NCBI GenBank assembly: GCA_020350085.1
Contig: CP070706.1
Coordinates: forward strand, 3,397,278-3,403,002
Origin: Acidobacteriota bacterium
GTDB taxonomy: Bacteria; Acidobacteriota; Polarisedimenticolia; J045
Direction of reading: 5' to 3'
DNA length: 5,725 nucleotides
Below, piece after piece: positions 1 through 5,725 of this stretch. A program made the position numbers and the translations under genes. Position 1 is the stretch's first letter, and every line of letters begins with the position of its first letter. A model generated the notes under the pieces. It was not told the DNA's origin. It was given only the letters and a program-made list of their open reading frames with translations, and did no database searches.

Positions 1-21
1 GATGTTCAGTTCGTCGCTCAA
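1..21 (-). CDS. 5' end of a gene after lpxD, possibly fabZ (3-hydroxyacyl-ACP dehydratase), cut by window edge
   Basis: Only seven codons are visible, reading M-S-D-E-L-N-I from a TTG start at 21..19. The start is supported by GGGAGG (28-33) with a 6-nt spacer, which is close to ideal. The identity is an inference. In many diderm genomes lpxD is followed by fabZ, and FabZ proteins often open with a short acidic stretch and L-N/D-I before the HRYPFLL motif. That motif would lie outside the window. FabZ is a cytoplasmic dehydratase of fatty-acid elongation that supplies acyl-ACPs, including those drawn on by LpxA and LpxD. The alternative is lpxA or another lipid A gene. I am fairly sure of the start and much less sure of the product. 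Confidence 0.4.
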
Positions 22-27
22 CCCTCG

Positions 28-33
28 CCTCCC
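28..33 (-). promoter_or_regulatory. Shine-Dalgarno site for the TTG-started gene
   Basis: The minus strand reads GGGAGG followed by six bases and TTG. This site decides the start. No ATG lies between the lpxD stop and the window edge, and the upstream GTG in another frame runs into a stop overlapping this TTG. Confidence 0.5.
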
Positions 34-91
34 TCGATTCGTGACCCGCCGGGCAGGCCGTGACTCACCCCTGACGGTCTCTCGCTGCCTG

Positions 92-123
92 TCGCGACCT
101 CTCGCGCAGCGCTCGCGTCGCGA
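92..123 (-). repeat. Inverted repeat (hairpin) just after lpxD
   Basis: Two perfect 7-base arms, TCGCGAC at 92-98 and GTCGCGA at 117-123, flank an 18-base GC-rich loop. The structure begins 16 nt past the lpxD stop codon. No T-run follows it on the minus strand, so it is not a classical Rho-independent terminator. It may be an mRNA-stabilising or attenuating stem, or chance in GC-rich DNA. Confidence 0.35.
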
Positions 124-139
124 AATCCGACCGCCAGCG

Positions 140-1171
140 CTACATGTCTCTGATCAGTCGCCTGAGTTTCGACCACACCTCCGGCAGCTTCGCCTGCGTG
201 GCCGCCACTCGCCGCCAGCGCGCGATCGGTAGCGCGGGGATTCCCGCCACGGCCTGATCCGCTCCCACGTCCTGGAACACCGCCGTTTTCGCGGCGACGG
301 CGCTCCGATCGCCGACGCTGACGTGATCGGCCAGGCCGGACTGCCCGCCGATGACGACGCCGCGGCCCAGCCGGCTGCTGCCCGACAAGCCCGACTGCGC
401 CGCGATCAGCACGTCGGGTCCGACCTGCGCGTTGTGGCCGATCTGGACGAGATTGTCGATTCTGGTGCGCGCGCCGATGCGGGTCTCGCCGAACGTCGCG
501 CGGTCGATCGTCGCATTGGCTCCGATCTCGACGTCCTCCTCGAGCACCACCCGCCCCAGGTGCGGCACGCGCACGGCGCGACCGTGCTCGTCGTGAGCCT
601 GCCCGAACCCTGGCGCGCCGACGACAGCCCCCGCCAGCAGAACGCTGCGCGCGCCGACTCGCGAGCGCGGGTAGATCACCACGCGCGGATGCAGGATCAC
701 GTCCTCGGCCAGCTCGACCTGCTCGAGCAGCACGCAGCCGGCGGCTACGACCGACCGATCCCCGATGCGGCACTCGTTGGCGACGACCGCGCCGGGCCCG
801 ATCGTCACGTCCCGCCCGAGGCTGACGCCGTCGCCGATCGAAGCCGACGGATGCACGCCCGGGTCGGGGCGCCGGCGTGGGTGCAGCAGCTCGATCGCTC
901 GCGCGAAGCTCGCCTTCGGAGCGTCGCTGAGCATCAGGTTGCGTCCCGCGAAGCGCTCGGCGAGCCGCACCGGGACGATCAGCGTGCCGGCCGCGCTCCG
1001 TTCCGCCCGGCCGATGTAGCGCTCGTCGTAGAGGGCCGCCAGAGCCTCGGCGCCCGCGCTCTCCAGCTCGTCGGCCGAGCCGACGACGGTGCCCGCCCCT
1101 CCGCTCCAGGCAAGACCGAGCGCCTCGGCCAGCTCGTCGAGCCGCCACTGCCTGCGGCCCGTCGGGATCAC
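140..1171 (-). CDS. lpxD: UDP-3-O-(3-hydroxyacyl)glucosamine N-acyltransferase LpxD
   Basis: LpxD transfers a 3-hydroxyacyl chain from acyl-ACP to the 2-amino group of UDP-3-O-acylglucosamine, the third step of the Raetz lipid A pathway, in the cytoplasm. The 343-residue product has the usual length and layout. An N-terminal uridine-binding domain (about 1-100, with TLIVP at 63-67) is followed by a left-handed beta-helix of hexapeptide repeats (about 106-310, IG-x-x-A/V type). A C-terminal helical tail ends the protein. Family landmarks are GAPGFG (185-190), EIGANATIDR (215-224) and QIGHN (243-247). His246 matches the catalytic His239 of E. coli, and His283 matches its second conserved His. 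The GTG start at 1171 gives a family-like N-terminus (WRLDELAEALG) and overlaps the skp stop as GTGA. AGGAAGG lies 12 nt upstream, which is weak, so translation is probably coupled to skp. Nothing looks broken. Confidence 0.95.
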   Translation of the reverse strand: MIPTGRRQWRLDELAEALGLAWSGGAGTVVGSADELESAGAEALAALYDERYIGRAERSAAGTLIVPVRLAERFAGRNLMLSDAPKASFARAIELLHPRRRPDPGVHPSASIGDGVSLGRDVTIGPGAVVANECRIGDRSVVAAGCVLLEQVELAEDVILHPRVVIYPRSRVGARSVLLAGAVVGAPGFGQAHDEHGRAVRVPHLGRVVLEEDVEIGANATIDRATFGETRIGARTRIDNLVQIGHNAQVGPDVLIAAQSGLSGSSRLGRGVVIGGQSGLADHVSVGDRSAVAAKTAVFQDVGADQAVAGIPALPIARWRRVAATQAKLPEVWSKLRRLIRDM

Positions 1172-1716
1172 GGTGCGGTCGCGCCTTCCTGCTGGGCATC
1201 GATGCGACGGATCAGCTCTTCGGTGACATCGATCATCGGCGAGAAGTAGCCGACGACCTCGACCTGGAAAATCAGGCTGTAGCCCTGCTCCTCGCCGAAA
1301 GTTTCGACGACGCGCAGAACGCGCTGCTGCCACTCGATACGGGTCTGCTCGACCTCCAGCTGCAGCTCCCGACTGGCTGATTTCTGCGCGCTCTCCAGCT
1401 CGAATCGCTTCCTGTCGATCTTGATCTGCATTTCCTTGAGCCTGTCGGCGGACAGGCTCGTCGCGGTCGCGTAGAACTCCTGCTCGAGCGTGCGAATCTC
1501 CTCCTGGAGCCGATCGAGCTCGCTGCGCTTGCTCTCTTGCAGCGCGTTGAGCCTTGCCTGGAGCCGAGCTCCCTCTCTGGTCTCTTGAACGATACGATCC
1601 GGATCGAAGACGCCGATCTTCAGCTGCTGGGCCGAGACCGGTCCAGCACCAACGGCGAGAACCCACAGACCAGCAGCGCTGATCAAGACAGCCGAGCGCA
1701 GTTTTTGCGGAATCAT
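1168..1716 (-). CDS. skp: Periplasmic outer-membrane-protein chaperone, Skp/OmpH family
   Basis: Skp proteins are trimeric periplasmic chaperones that hold unfolded outer-membrane proteins on their way to the BAM complex. The 182-residue product starts with a signal peptide: basic Q-K-L-R, a hydrophobic core at about 8-25, and the cleavage motif VSA before Gln30. The mature protein opens with the family strand KIGVFD (33-38). A long charged coiled coil at about 48-135, rich in Glu, Arg, Gln and Leu, forms the tentacle. The return strand YSLIF (146-150) and the DVTEELIRRID end (163-173) complete the small beta body. The ATG is fixed by AGGAGGAG (1723-1730) with a 6-nt spacer. In many diderms bamA lies directly upstream; here that place is taken by clpC and a 185-nt gap. 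The partner lpxD overlaps the 3' end by 4 nt. Sequence identity is low in this family, so the call rests on architecture and context together. Confidence 0.9.
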   Translation of the reverse strand: MIPQKLRSAVLISAAGLWVLAVGAGPVSAQQLKIGVFDPDRIVQETREGARLQARLNALQESKRSELDRLQEEIRTLEQEFYATATSLSADRLKEMQIKIDRKRFELESAQKSASRELQLEVEQTRIEWQQRVLRVVETFGEEQGYSLIFQVEVVGYFSPMIDVTEELIRRIDAQQEGATAP

Positions 1717-1722
1717 CCGAGA

Positions 1723-1730
1723 CTCCTCCT
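1723..1730 (-). promoter_or_regulatory. Strong Shine-Dalgarno for skp
   Basis: AGGAGGAG lies six bases before the skp ATG. It is among the strongest ribosome-binding sites in the window and fits a highly translated chaperone. Confidence 0.7.
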
Positions 1731-1764
1731 GGATGCAGGGGATGAAGTCGAACTGGAACGGAGG

Positions 1765-1770
1765 ATTTTA
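1765..1770 (-). promoter_or_regulatory. Possible -10 element of a skp-lpxD promoter
   Basis: The minus strand reads TAAAAT (five of six matches to TATAAT) about 49 nt before the skp ATG, in a locally AT-richer patch. No convincing -35 box lies 16-18 nt upstream; the nearest TTGCCG is only 8 nt away and TTGCCC is 23 nt away. An internal promoter is reasonable after a long clpC gene and a 185-nt gap, but the sequence support is weak. Confidence 0.25.
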
Positions 1771-1822
1771 GCCCGAAACGGCAACTCACGCTCGGGCAAG
1801 CGGTTAGCCCCGGTCGATCGTC

Positions 1823-1867
1823 GAAGCCCGTCCTGAAGGCCGCGGCACGTCCGCCGAGGAGGGCTTC
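1823..1867 (-). repeat. Large inverted repeat between clpC and skp, possible transcription or RNA-processing stem
   Basis: GAAGCCC (1823-1829) pairs perfectly with GGGCTTC (1861-1867). After one bulged G (1830), TCCT (1831-1834) pairs with AGGA (1857-1860). An inner CGGC/GCCG stem (1843-1846 with 1853-1856) has a 6-base loop. The whole forms an 11-pair outer stem with a nested hairpin, 34 nt past the clpC stop. No T-tract follows on the minus strand, so it is not a canonical intrinsic terminator. It could slow transcription, block 3' exonucleases from clpC mRNA, or be a dispersed palindromic repeat. Confidence 0.45.
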
Positions 1868-1901
1868 ATGAGTGCTCCGGGTCGGCCCAGAGCGCGCGGG
1901 A

Positions 1902-4340
1902 TCAGGCGGGCGCCATCACGTTGTCGAACTCGAGACCGTCGTCACCCACGGAAACCTCGATGTCTCCCGCACCCCTCAGATCGCCCTGGATGACGCGCTC
2001 GGAAATCGCGTCTTCGAAATGCCGTTGGATGGCGCGGCGCAGCGGTCGGGCCCCGTAGGAGCGATCCTCGCAAGTCGTCTCGACGATCCAGCCGTAGACC
2101 TCTTCTTTGGGCACGAGCCGAATGCCGCGGTCGGCGAGCGTCTCGTTGAGCTGTACGATCATCATGCGCGTGATCTCCAGCAGCTCCTCATCGCTGAGCG
2201 AATCGAACACGATCAGCTCGTCGATGCGATTGATGAACTCCGGCGGCAGTGTGCGCTTGAGCTCCTGAAACACCGTCTCGCGCCGGCCCTTGCGGTCCTG
2301 CTCCACGTCCTTCTTGCTCGGCGGGAAGCCGAGGCGGGCCTTGTTGTCGAGCGCCGCCGAGCCGATGTTCGAGGTCATGATGATGATCGCGTTCTTGAAA
2401 TCCACGCTATCGCCGTAGGCATCCGTGATCAAGCCGTCGTCGAGCACCTGAAGCAGGATGTTGAGCACATCCGGGTGCGCCTTCTCGATCTCGTCGAGCA
2501 GGACGACCGAGTAGGGCTGTCGCTTGATTCTCTCGGTAAGCTGGCCCCCCTCCTCGTGGCCGACGTAGCCGGGAGGAGAGCCGATCATCTTGGCCACGGC
2601 GTGCTTTTCCATGTACTCGGACATGTCGAAGCGGACCATCGCCCGCTCATTGCCGAACAGGAACTCCGCGAGGCTTTTCGCGAGCTCCGTCTTGCCGACG
2701 CCTGTCGGCCCCAAGAACACGAACGAGCCGACGGGCCGTTGCGGGTTCTTCAGGCCGGCACGCGAGCGCCGAATGGCGCGCGACAGCGCCGAGATCGCTT
2801 CGTGCTGGCCCACGACGCGACGATGGAGGTGATCCTCCATCTTGAGCAGCCGTTCCATCTCGTGCTCGGCGACGCGAGTGATGGGGATCCCGGTCCACTT
2901 GGCGACAACCTCCTCCACGTCGCTGCGCTCGACACGAATCACGGTGGCCGCTTCGCGCTCAGCCTCGCGACGCAGATCATCTGCCCGCTCGCGCAGCGCG
3001 ACCTCCTTGTCGTGCCAGGTGACCGCTTCGTCGAAGTCTTTGCGTGAGAGTGCGGCCTTCATCCCCTCGACTGCCTTCTGGATTTCCTTCTCCACGTCGC
3101 GCAGGGCGCGATACGAAGTGCGCTTTCGCAGCTTGACCCACGCCCCGGCCTCGTCGATCACATCGATCGCCTTGTCGGGCAAGAAACGGTCGTTGATGTA
3201 GCGGTTCGATTGAAAGACGGCCGCGCGCAGCGCGTCGGAATCGTAGCTGACGCCGTGGAAGTGCTCGTAGCGCTCTTTGATCCCCTCGAGCACCTCGATC
3301 GTCTCCTGCTCGGTCGGGGGCTGGATCTTGATCGGCTGAAAGCGGCGCACCAGGGCCCGATCGCGCTCGATGTGCTTGTGGTAATCGCGCGGGGTCGTCG
3401 CACCGATGCACTGGACCTCGCCGCGGCTGAGGGTCGGCTTGAGAATGTTGGCCGCGTCGAGCGAGCCTTCGGCCGATCCAGCGCCGATCAGCGAGTGGAT
3501 CTCGTCGATGAACAGGATCACGTCCCGCGCAGCGGCCAGCTCCTGGATGATTCCCTTGAGCCGCTCCTCGAACTGTCCGCGATACTTCGTGCCGGCGACG
3601 ACGAGCGATAGATCGAGCGCGAGGATGCGCTTGCCGTTGAGTGACGGCGGCACCTCACCATCGACGATCCGCTTGGCGAGACCCTCGACGATCGCGGTCT
3701 TGACGACCCCGGGCTCGCCGAGCAGCACCGGATTGTTCTTGCGCCGGCGCGAGAGGACCTGCACGACGCGCTCGAGCTCGATCTCGCGACCGATGAGCGG
3801 ATCGAATCCGCCTTCGGCGGCGATCTTCGTCATGTCGCGGCTGAACTCGTCGAGGAAAGGGGTTTCTTTCTTCTTGCCACCGTTCTTGCCGGTCGTCACC
3901 GCCCGGCGTTTGGCCAAGTTGATGATGTCTTCGCGGACCGTGTACAGGCGCATCCCACGCTCGCCGAGCAGACGGCCTGCCGGAGCGTCGTCGACGCGAA
4001 TCAGGCCGAGCAGCACATGCTCCACGTCGACCGTCGGCGACATGATCGCTCGGGCCTCTTCCTGCGCGCACTCGAGCACGCGCTTGGCCTCCTCACTGAA
4101 CGGGATGTCCACCCCGCGCGAGCCCTGGATCAGCCCGGATTGGCGCGACTCCATCTCGCTGCGCAGCAGATCGACGGAGATGTTGCTGCGGTGGAAAAGC
4201 TCGCGCACGAGCGGATCGTCCTCGCGCAACAGCCCGATCAGAACGTGCTCGGTGCCAATCACCGGCGCGCCGCGCTGCGTGGCCTCGTAGCGAGCCAGAA
4301 ACAGGACTCGCTTCGCCTTCTCGGTAAACTGCTCGATCAT
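1902..4340 (-). CDS. clpC: ClpC-type Hsp100 AAA+ unfoldase (Clp protease ATP-binding subunit)
   Basis: ClpC hexamers use ATP to unfold proteins and thread them into the ClpP protease in the cytoplasm. The 812-residue product has all expected parts. There are two Clp_N repeats (about 1-70 and 78-148). D1 carries Walker A at 208-215, pore loop KYRG (252-255), Walker B ending D279-E280, and arginine fingers R332-R333. A short UVR-like middle helix pair (about 412-462) separates it from D2. D2 carries Walker A GPTGVGKT (544-551), Walker B ending D616-E617, pore loop GYVG (591-594), sensor-1 N658 and sensor-2 GAR (763-765). LGF at 670-672 fits the loop that docks on ClpP, and the short middle domain separates it from ClpB. 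D1 is odd: Walker A reads GEPGVVKT, with Val213 for the invariant Gly, and Val331 replaces the usual Glu in ALERRF. The ATG at 4340 gives the family start MIEQFTEKAKRV, with AGAGGG 10 nt upstream. No CtsR or CIRCE operator is visible. The family call is secure; D1 activity is uncertain. Confidence 0.95.
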   Translation of the reverse strand: MIEQFTEKAKRVLFLARYEATQRGAPVIGTEHVLIGLLREDDPLVRELFHRSNISVDLLRSEMESRQSGLIQGSRGVDIPFSEEAKRVLECAQEEARAIMSPTVDVEHVLLGLIRVDDAPAGRLLGERGMRLYTVREDIINLAKRRAVTTGKNGGKKKETPFLDEFSRDMTKIAAEGGFDPLIGREIELERVVQVLSRRRKNNPVLLGEPGVVKTAIVEGLAKRIVDGEVPPSLNGKRILALDLSLVVAGTKYRGQFEERLKGIIQELAAARDVILFIDEIHSLIGAGSAEGSLDAANILKPTLSRGEVQCIGATTPRDYHKHIERDRALVRRFQPIKIQPPTEQETIEVLEGIKERYEHFHGVSYDSDALRAAVFQSNRYINDRFLPDKAIDVIDEAGAWVKLRKRTSYRALRDVEKEIQKAVEGMKAALSRKDFDEAVTWHDKEVALRERADDLRREAEREAATVIRVERSDVEEVVAKWTGIPITRVAEHEMERLLKMEDHLHRRVVGQHEAISALSRAIRRSRAGLKNPQRPVGSFVFLGPTGVGKTELAKSLAEFLFGNERAMVRFDMSEYMEKHAVAKMIGSPPGYVGHEEGGQLTERIKRQPYSVVLLDEIEKAHPDVLNILLQVLDDGLITDAYGDSVDFKNAIIIMTSNIGSAALDNKARLGFPPSKKDVEQDRKGRRETVFQELKRTLPPEFINRIDELIVFDSLSDEELLEITRMMIVQLNETLADRGIRLVPKEEVYGWIVETTCEDRSYGARPLRRAIQRHFEDAISERVIQGDLRGAGDIEVSVGDDGLEFDNVMAPA

Positions 4341-4386
4341 GTCCTGAGTGCCCTCTGCGCTCGGCCCTGCTCGGCATGGCCCGCTG

Positions 4387-4406
4387 CCACTCGTCTTCAC
4401 GAGAGG
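4387..4406 (-). repeat. Small hairpin in the clpC leader
   Basis: On the minus strand CTCGT-GAAG-ACGAG forms a perfect 5-bp stem with a 4-base loop (4390-4403). It extends past one T-T mismatch by two G-C pairs. It lies about 50 nt upstream of the clpC ATG, within the 99-nt gap after lolD. No T-run follows. It could be a leader structure, but short hairpins are common in such DNA. The rest of the gap shows no clear promoter boxes. Confidence 0.25.
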
Positions 4407-4439
4407 GGCTGCCGGGATCTCCGCGGTCACACAAGACCG

Positions 4440-5156
4440 TCAGCGACCCTGACCGGCAGGGCCCACCGGCCGCAACATCCCTCCTTCCATTTGTAGGATA
4501 CGATGGCAGCGTCGCGCCAGTTTTTCGCTGTGCGTGGCCATCACCAGCGCGAAGCCCTGACGCTCCTGTTGGGCCACCAGCAGATCGATGACGTGCTCGC
4601 CGGTCCGCGGGTCGAGGTCGCCCGTCGGCTCGTCGGCCAGCACCAGCGACGGGTCTCTGACCAGCGCTCGGGCTACGGCGACCCGCTGCTGCTCGCCGCC
4701 GGAGAGTTCATCCGGGTAGTGCGTCGCCCGCGCAGCGAGGCCCAGCTCCGCCAGCAGTCCGCGAGCCGCGGCCAGCGCCTCGGCTCGATGTTCTCCGGCG
4801 ATCATCCCCGCCAGGGCGATGTTCTCCTCGGCGGTGAATTCGGCCAGCAGCCCGTGGAACTGAAATACGAACCCGACCTCCCGGCGCCGCCAGCGGGCGC
4901 GGTCCGCCGCGGTGCCGGGAAGCGCACGCCCCTTGTGCAACAGCACGCCCCCGTCAGGCCGGTCCAGACCGCCCAGAATGTTCAGCAGCGTCGTCTTGCC
5001 GACCCCCGATGCGCCCTGGATCGCGACGCGCTCACCCGCCAGGACGTCGATCGACGTGCCCGCCAGCACCGAGATGGCCTCCTCGCGCCTGCCGAGCCGC
5101 CGCCTGTAGGCCTTGGTCAGCTCCCGGGCGTGCACGGTCCGTTCGCGCTCACTCAC
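4440..5156 (-). CDS. lolD: Lipoprotein-releasing ABC transporter ATP-binding protein LolD
   Basis: LolD is the cytoplasmic ATPase of the LolCDE machine. It powers release of mature lipoproteins from the inner membrane to the periplasmic carrier LolA. The 238-residue product carries every ABC motif in order: Walker A GASGVGKTT (48-56), Q-loop FQFHGLL (98-104), signature LSGGEQQ (151-157), Walker B LVLADE (171-176) followed by PTGDLD, and the H-loop ATHSE (207-211). The FQFH-LL-EFTA segment is characteristic of LolD within the MacB/FtsE-like group, and the upstream LolC/E permease confirms the assignment. The start is GTG (5156..5154), overlapping the permease gene by 8 nt. GGAGG (5166-5170) lies 9 nt before it, so the two subunits are probably translationally coupled. 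The C-terminal tail after about residue 225 is Gly/Pro-rich and poorly conserved. Confidence 0.95.
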   Translation of the reverse strand: MSERERTVHARELTKAYRRRLGRREEAISVLAGTSIDVLAGERVAIQGASGVGKTTLLNILGGLDRPDGGVLLHKGRALPGTAADRARWRRREVGFVFQFHGLLAEFTAEENIALAGMIAGEHRAEALAAARGLLAELGLAARATHYPDELSGGEQQRVAVARALVRDPSLVLADEPTGDLDPRTGEHVIDLLVAQQERQGFALVMATHSEKLARRCHRILQMEGGMLRPVGPAGQGR

Positions 5157-5725
5157 GCCTGAGGGCCTCCACCGGATCGAGTCGGGACGCCCGCCAAGCA
5201 GGGTACAGCGTGGCGAGCAGGGCCACGAGAGCGGCGGCGCCGACGACCAGCAACAGGTCGCGCAGCTCGACGACGAAGGGCAAGTGATCTAACAGATAGA
5301 CCTCGGGATCGAGCCGGATGACGCCGAACCGGTCGAGATACCAGCACAGCCCGACACCGAGCAACGCGCCCGCCGTCGTGCCGAGCAGCCCCATCGCCAG
5401 TCCTTGCAGCAAGAAGATCTTCTGAATCCCGCCTGGCGTCGCACCGAGTGCCGCCAGAACGCCGATGATCTTGATCTTCTGCGTCACCGTCAGCACGAGG
5501 GTGCTGATCACGCCGAGCGCGGCAACGAGCACGATCAGTCCGATCGCCAGCGACATCAGCAGTTTTTCCAGGCGTAGGGCCGAGAAGTAGGGCTTGTTCT
5601 GCCGAAGGATGTCGTCGACGAGATAGGTCGGGCCGAGCCGGTCGAGGATCGCACGCTCGACGGAAGCCAGCTCGTCGAGATCGTCGAGCCGCACCGCGAT
5701 CCAGTGGCAGCCCGGGCCGACGTCG
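5149..5725 (-). CDS. Lipoprotein-releasing system permease LolC/LolE family, C-terminal part
   Basis: The reading frame enters the window open and continues to a TGA at 5151..5149, giving about 191 visible residues of a protein usually near 400-420. The visible part begins in the end of the periplasmic MacB-like domain (CHWIAVRLDD, then GPTYLVDDI). The FtsX permease domain follows with three membrane segments: LLMSLAIGLIVLVAALGVI, the FLLQGLAMGLLGTTAGALL region, and LLLVVGAAALVALLATL. Family hallmarks are FSALRLEKLLM, the coupling segment I-K-I-I-G-V-L-A-A-L-G-A-T and the closing YPAWRASRLDPVEALRRE. With LolD it extracts lipoproteins from the inner membrane. LolC and LolE cannot be told apart here; many non-enterobacterial diderms have one permease that acts as a homodimer (sometimes named LolF or LolC/E). 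A GTG at 5694 is internal, not the start. Confidence 0.93.
   Translation of the reverse strand, partial: DVGPGCHWIAVRLDDLDELASVERAILDRLGPTYLVDDILRQNKPYFSALRLEKLLMSLAIGLIVLVAALGVISTLVLTVTQKIKIIGVLAALGATPGGIQKIFLLQGLAMGLLGTTAGALLGVGLCWYLDRFGVIRLDPEVYLLDHLPFVVELRDLLLVVGAAALVALLATLYPAWRASRLDPVEALRRE
5166..5170 (-). promoter_or_regulatory. Shine-Dalgarno for lolD inside the permease gene
   Basis: GGAGG lies nine bases before the lolD GTG and within the last codons of the upstream permease gene. It supports the GTG at 5156 and the 8-nt overlap over any later start. Confidence 0.55.

Noticed and set aside
18..1199. A 393-codon minus-strand frame overlapping lpxD in another phase
   Set aside because: The product is almost all Arg, Ala and Gly, typical of a shifted frame in high-GC sequence. 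LpxD explains the same DNA with full family motifs.
323..1249. A 308-codon plus-strand frame antisense to lpxD and the end of skp
   Set aside because: It is a shadow of lpxD with no motif, no ribosome-binding site of note and no partner genes on the plus strand.
1172..1789. An upstream extension of the lpxD frame to 1789
   Set aside because: It runs through skp in a shifted phase and does not resemble LpxD. The GTG at 1171 gives the normal 343-residue length.
1804..1869. A 21-codon minus-strand frame (M-K-P-S-S-A-D-V...) in the clpC-skp gap, with GGAG a few bases upstream
   Set aside because: It coincides with the inverted repeat, which imposes its composition, and it has no regulatory codon run or hydrophobic character. 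A leader peptide cannot be excluded, but nothing supports one.
2409..2438. Divergent D2 segment of ClpC (DDGLITDAYGDSVDF, with Asp644 where many Clp proteins have Arg)
   Set aside because: This loop varies in ClpC-like proteins of related groups (GNTVDF-type versions come to mind), and the surrounding D2 motifs are intact, so it is probably ordinary divergence.
1872..3047. A 391-codon plus-strand open frame antisense to clpC
   Set aside because: It mirrors the well-supported clpC frame. Its product is a low-complexity mix rich in Arg, Asp, His and Leu with no recognisable domain. Long antisense frames are expected in GC-rich coding DNA.
3406..4290. A 294-codon plus-strand frame antisense to clpC
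   Set aside because: The product is Ser/Arg/Pro-rich, as expected for the complement of GC-rich coding DNA, and it covers the conserved Clp_N and D1 regions of clpC.
4341..4430. A 30-residue N-terminal extension of ClpC from a GTG at 4430
   Set aside because: The added residues match no Clp_N sequence, the GTG has no Shine-Dalgarno, and the ATG at 4340 starts exactly where the family starts.
1..5725. A search for mobile elements, CRISPR arrays, tRNA/rRNA genes, toxin-antitoxin pairs or defence genes
   Set aside because: No transposase, integrase, direct-repeat array or RNA-gene signature was seen on either strand. The region reads as a conserved core cluster.

Overview
The window is a GC-rich stretch of chromosome from a diderm (Gram-negative) bacterium. 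All supported genes lie on the minus strand and read from high to low coordinates. The content is housekeeping: lipoprotein export, lipid A acylation, a periplasmic chaperone and a Clp unfoldase. The lolC/E-lolD ... skp-lpxD order resembles the envelope clusters of deltaproteobacterial and Acidobacteria-type genomes. The ClpC sequence also looks closer to those lineages than to Firmicutes. This lineage guess rests on recalled family resemblance, not on a search.

Layout in transcription order: (1) the C-terminal part of a LolC/LolE-type permease (5725 to 5149, cut by the window edge), overlapping by 8 nt (2) lolD, its ATPase (5156 to 4440). After a 99-nt gap comes (3) clpC, a complete 812-residue Hsp100 unfoldase (4340 to 1902). 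A 185-nt gap follows, holding a strong inverted repeat and a possible -10 element, then (4) skp/ompH (1716 to 1168). This overlaps by 4 nt (5) lpxD (1171 to 140). After 118 nt, a TTG codon behind a good Shine-Dalgarno opens (6) a gene of which only seven codons are visible, probably fabZ. No stretch longer than 300 bases lacks a gene, and the plus strand carries nothing credible.

How they fit together: LolC/E with LolD extracts mature lipoproteins from the inner membrane for delivery to the outer membrane. Skp escorts unfolded outer-membrane proteins through the periplasm. LpxD adds the second acyl chain to the lipid A precursor. FabZ, if that is the next gene, makes acyl-ACP precursors used for lipid A and phospholipids. 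ClpC is the cytoplasmic outlier and sits where many related clusters carry bamA.

I did not find an undescribed system. The points most worth a second look are in ClpC: the D1 Walker A reads GEPGVVKT instead of GEPGVGKT, and the D1 arginine-finger segment reads ALVRRF instead of ALERRF. The D2 ATPase centre is intact. The replacement of bamA by clpC and the inverted repeat ahead of skp are secondary points.
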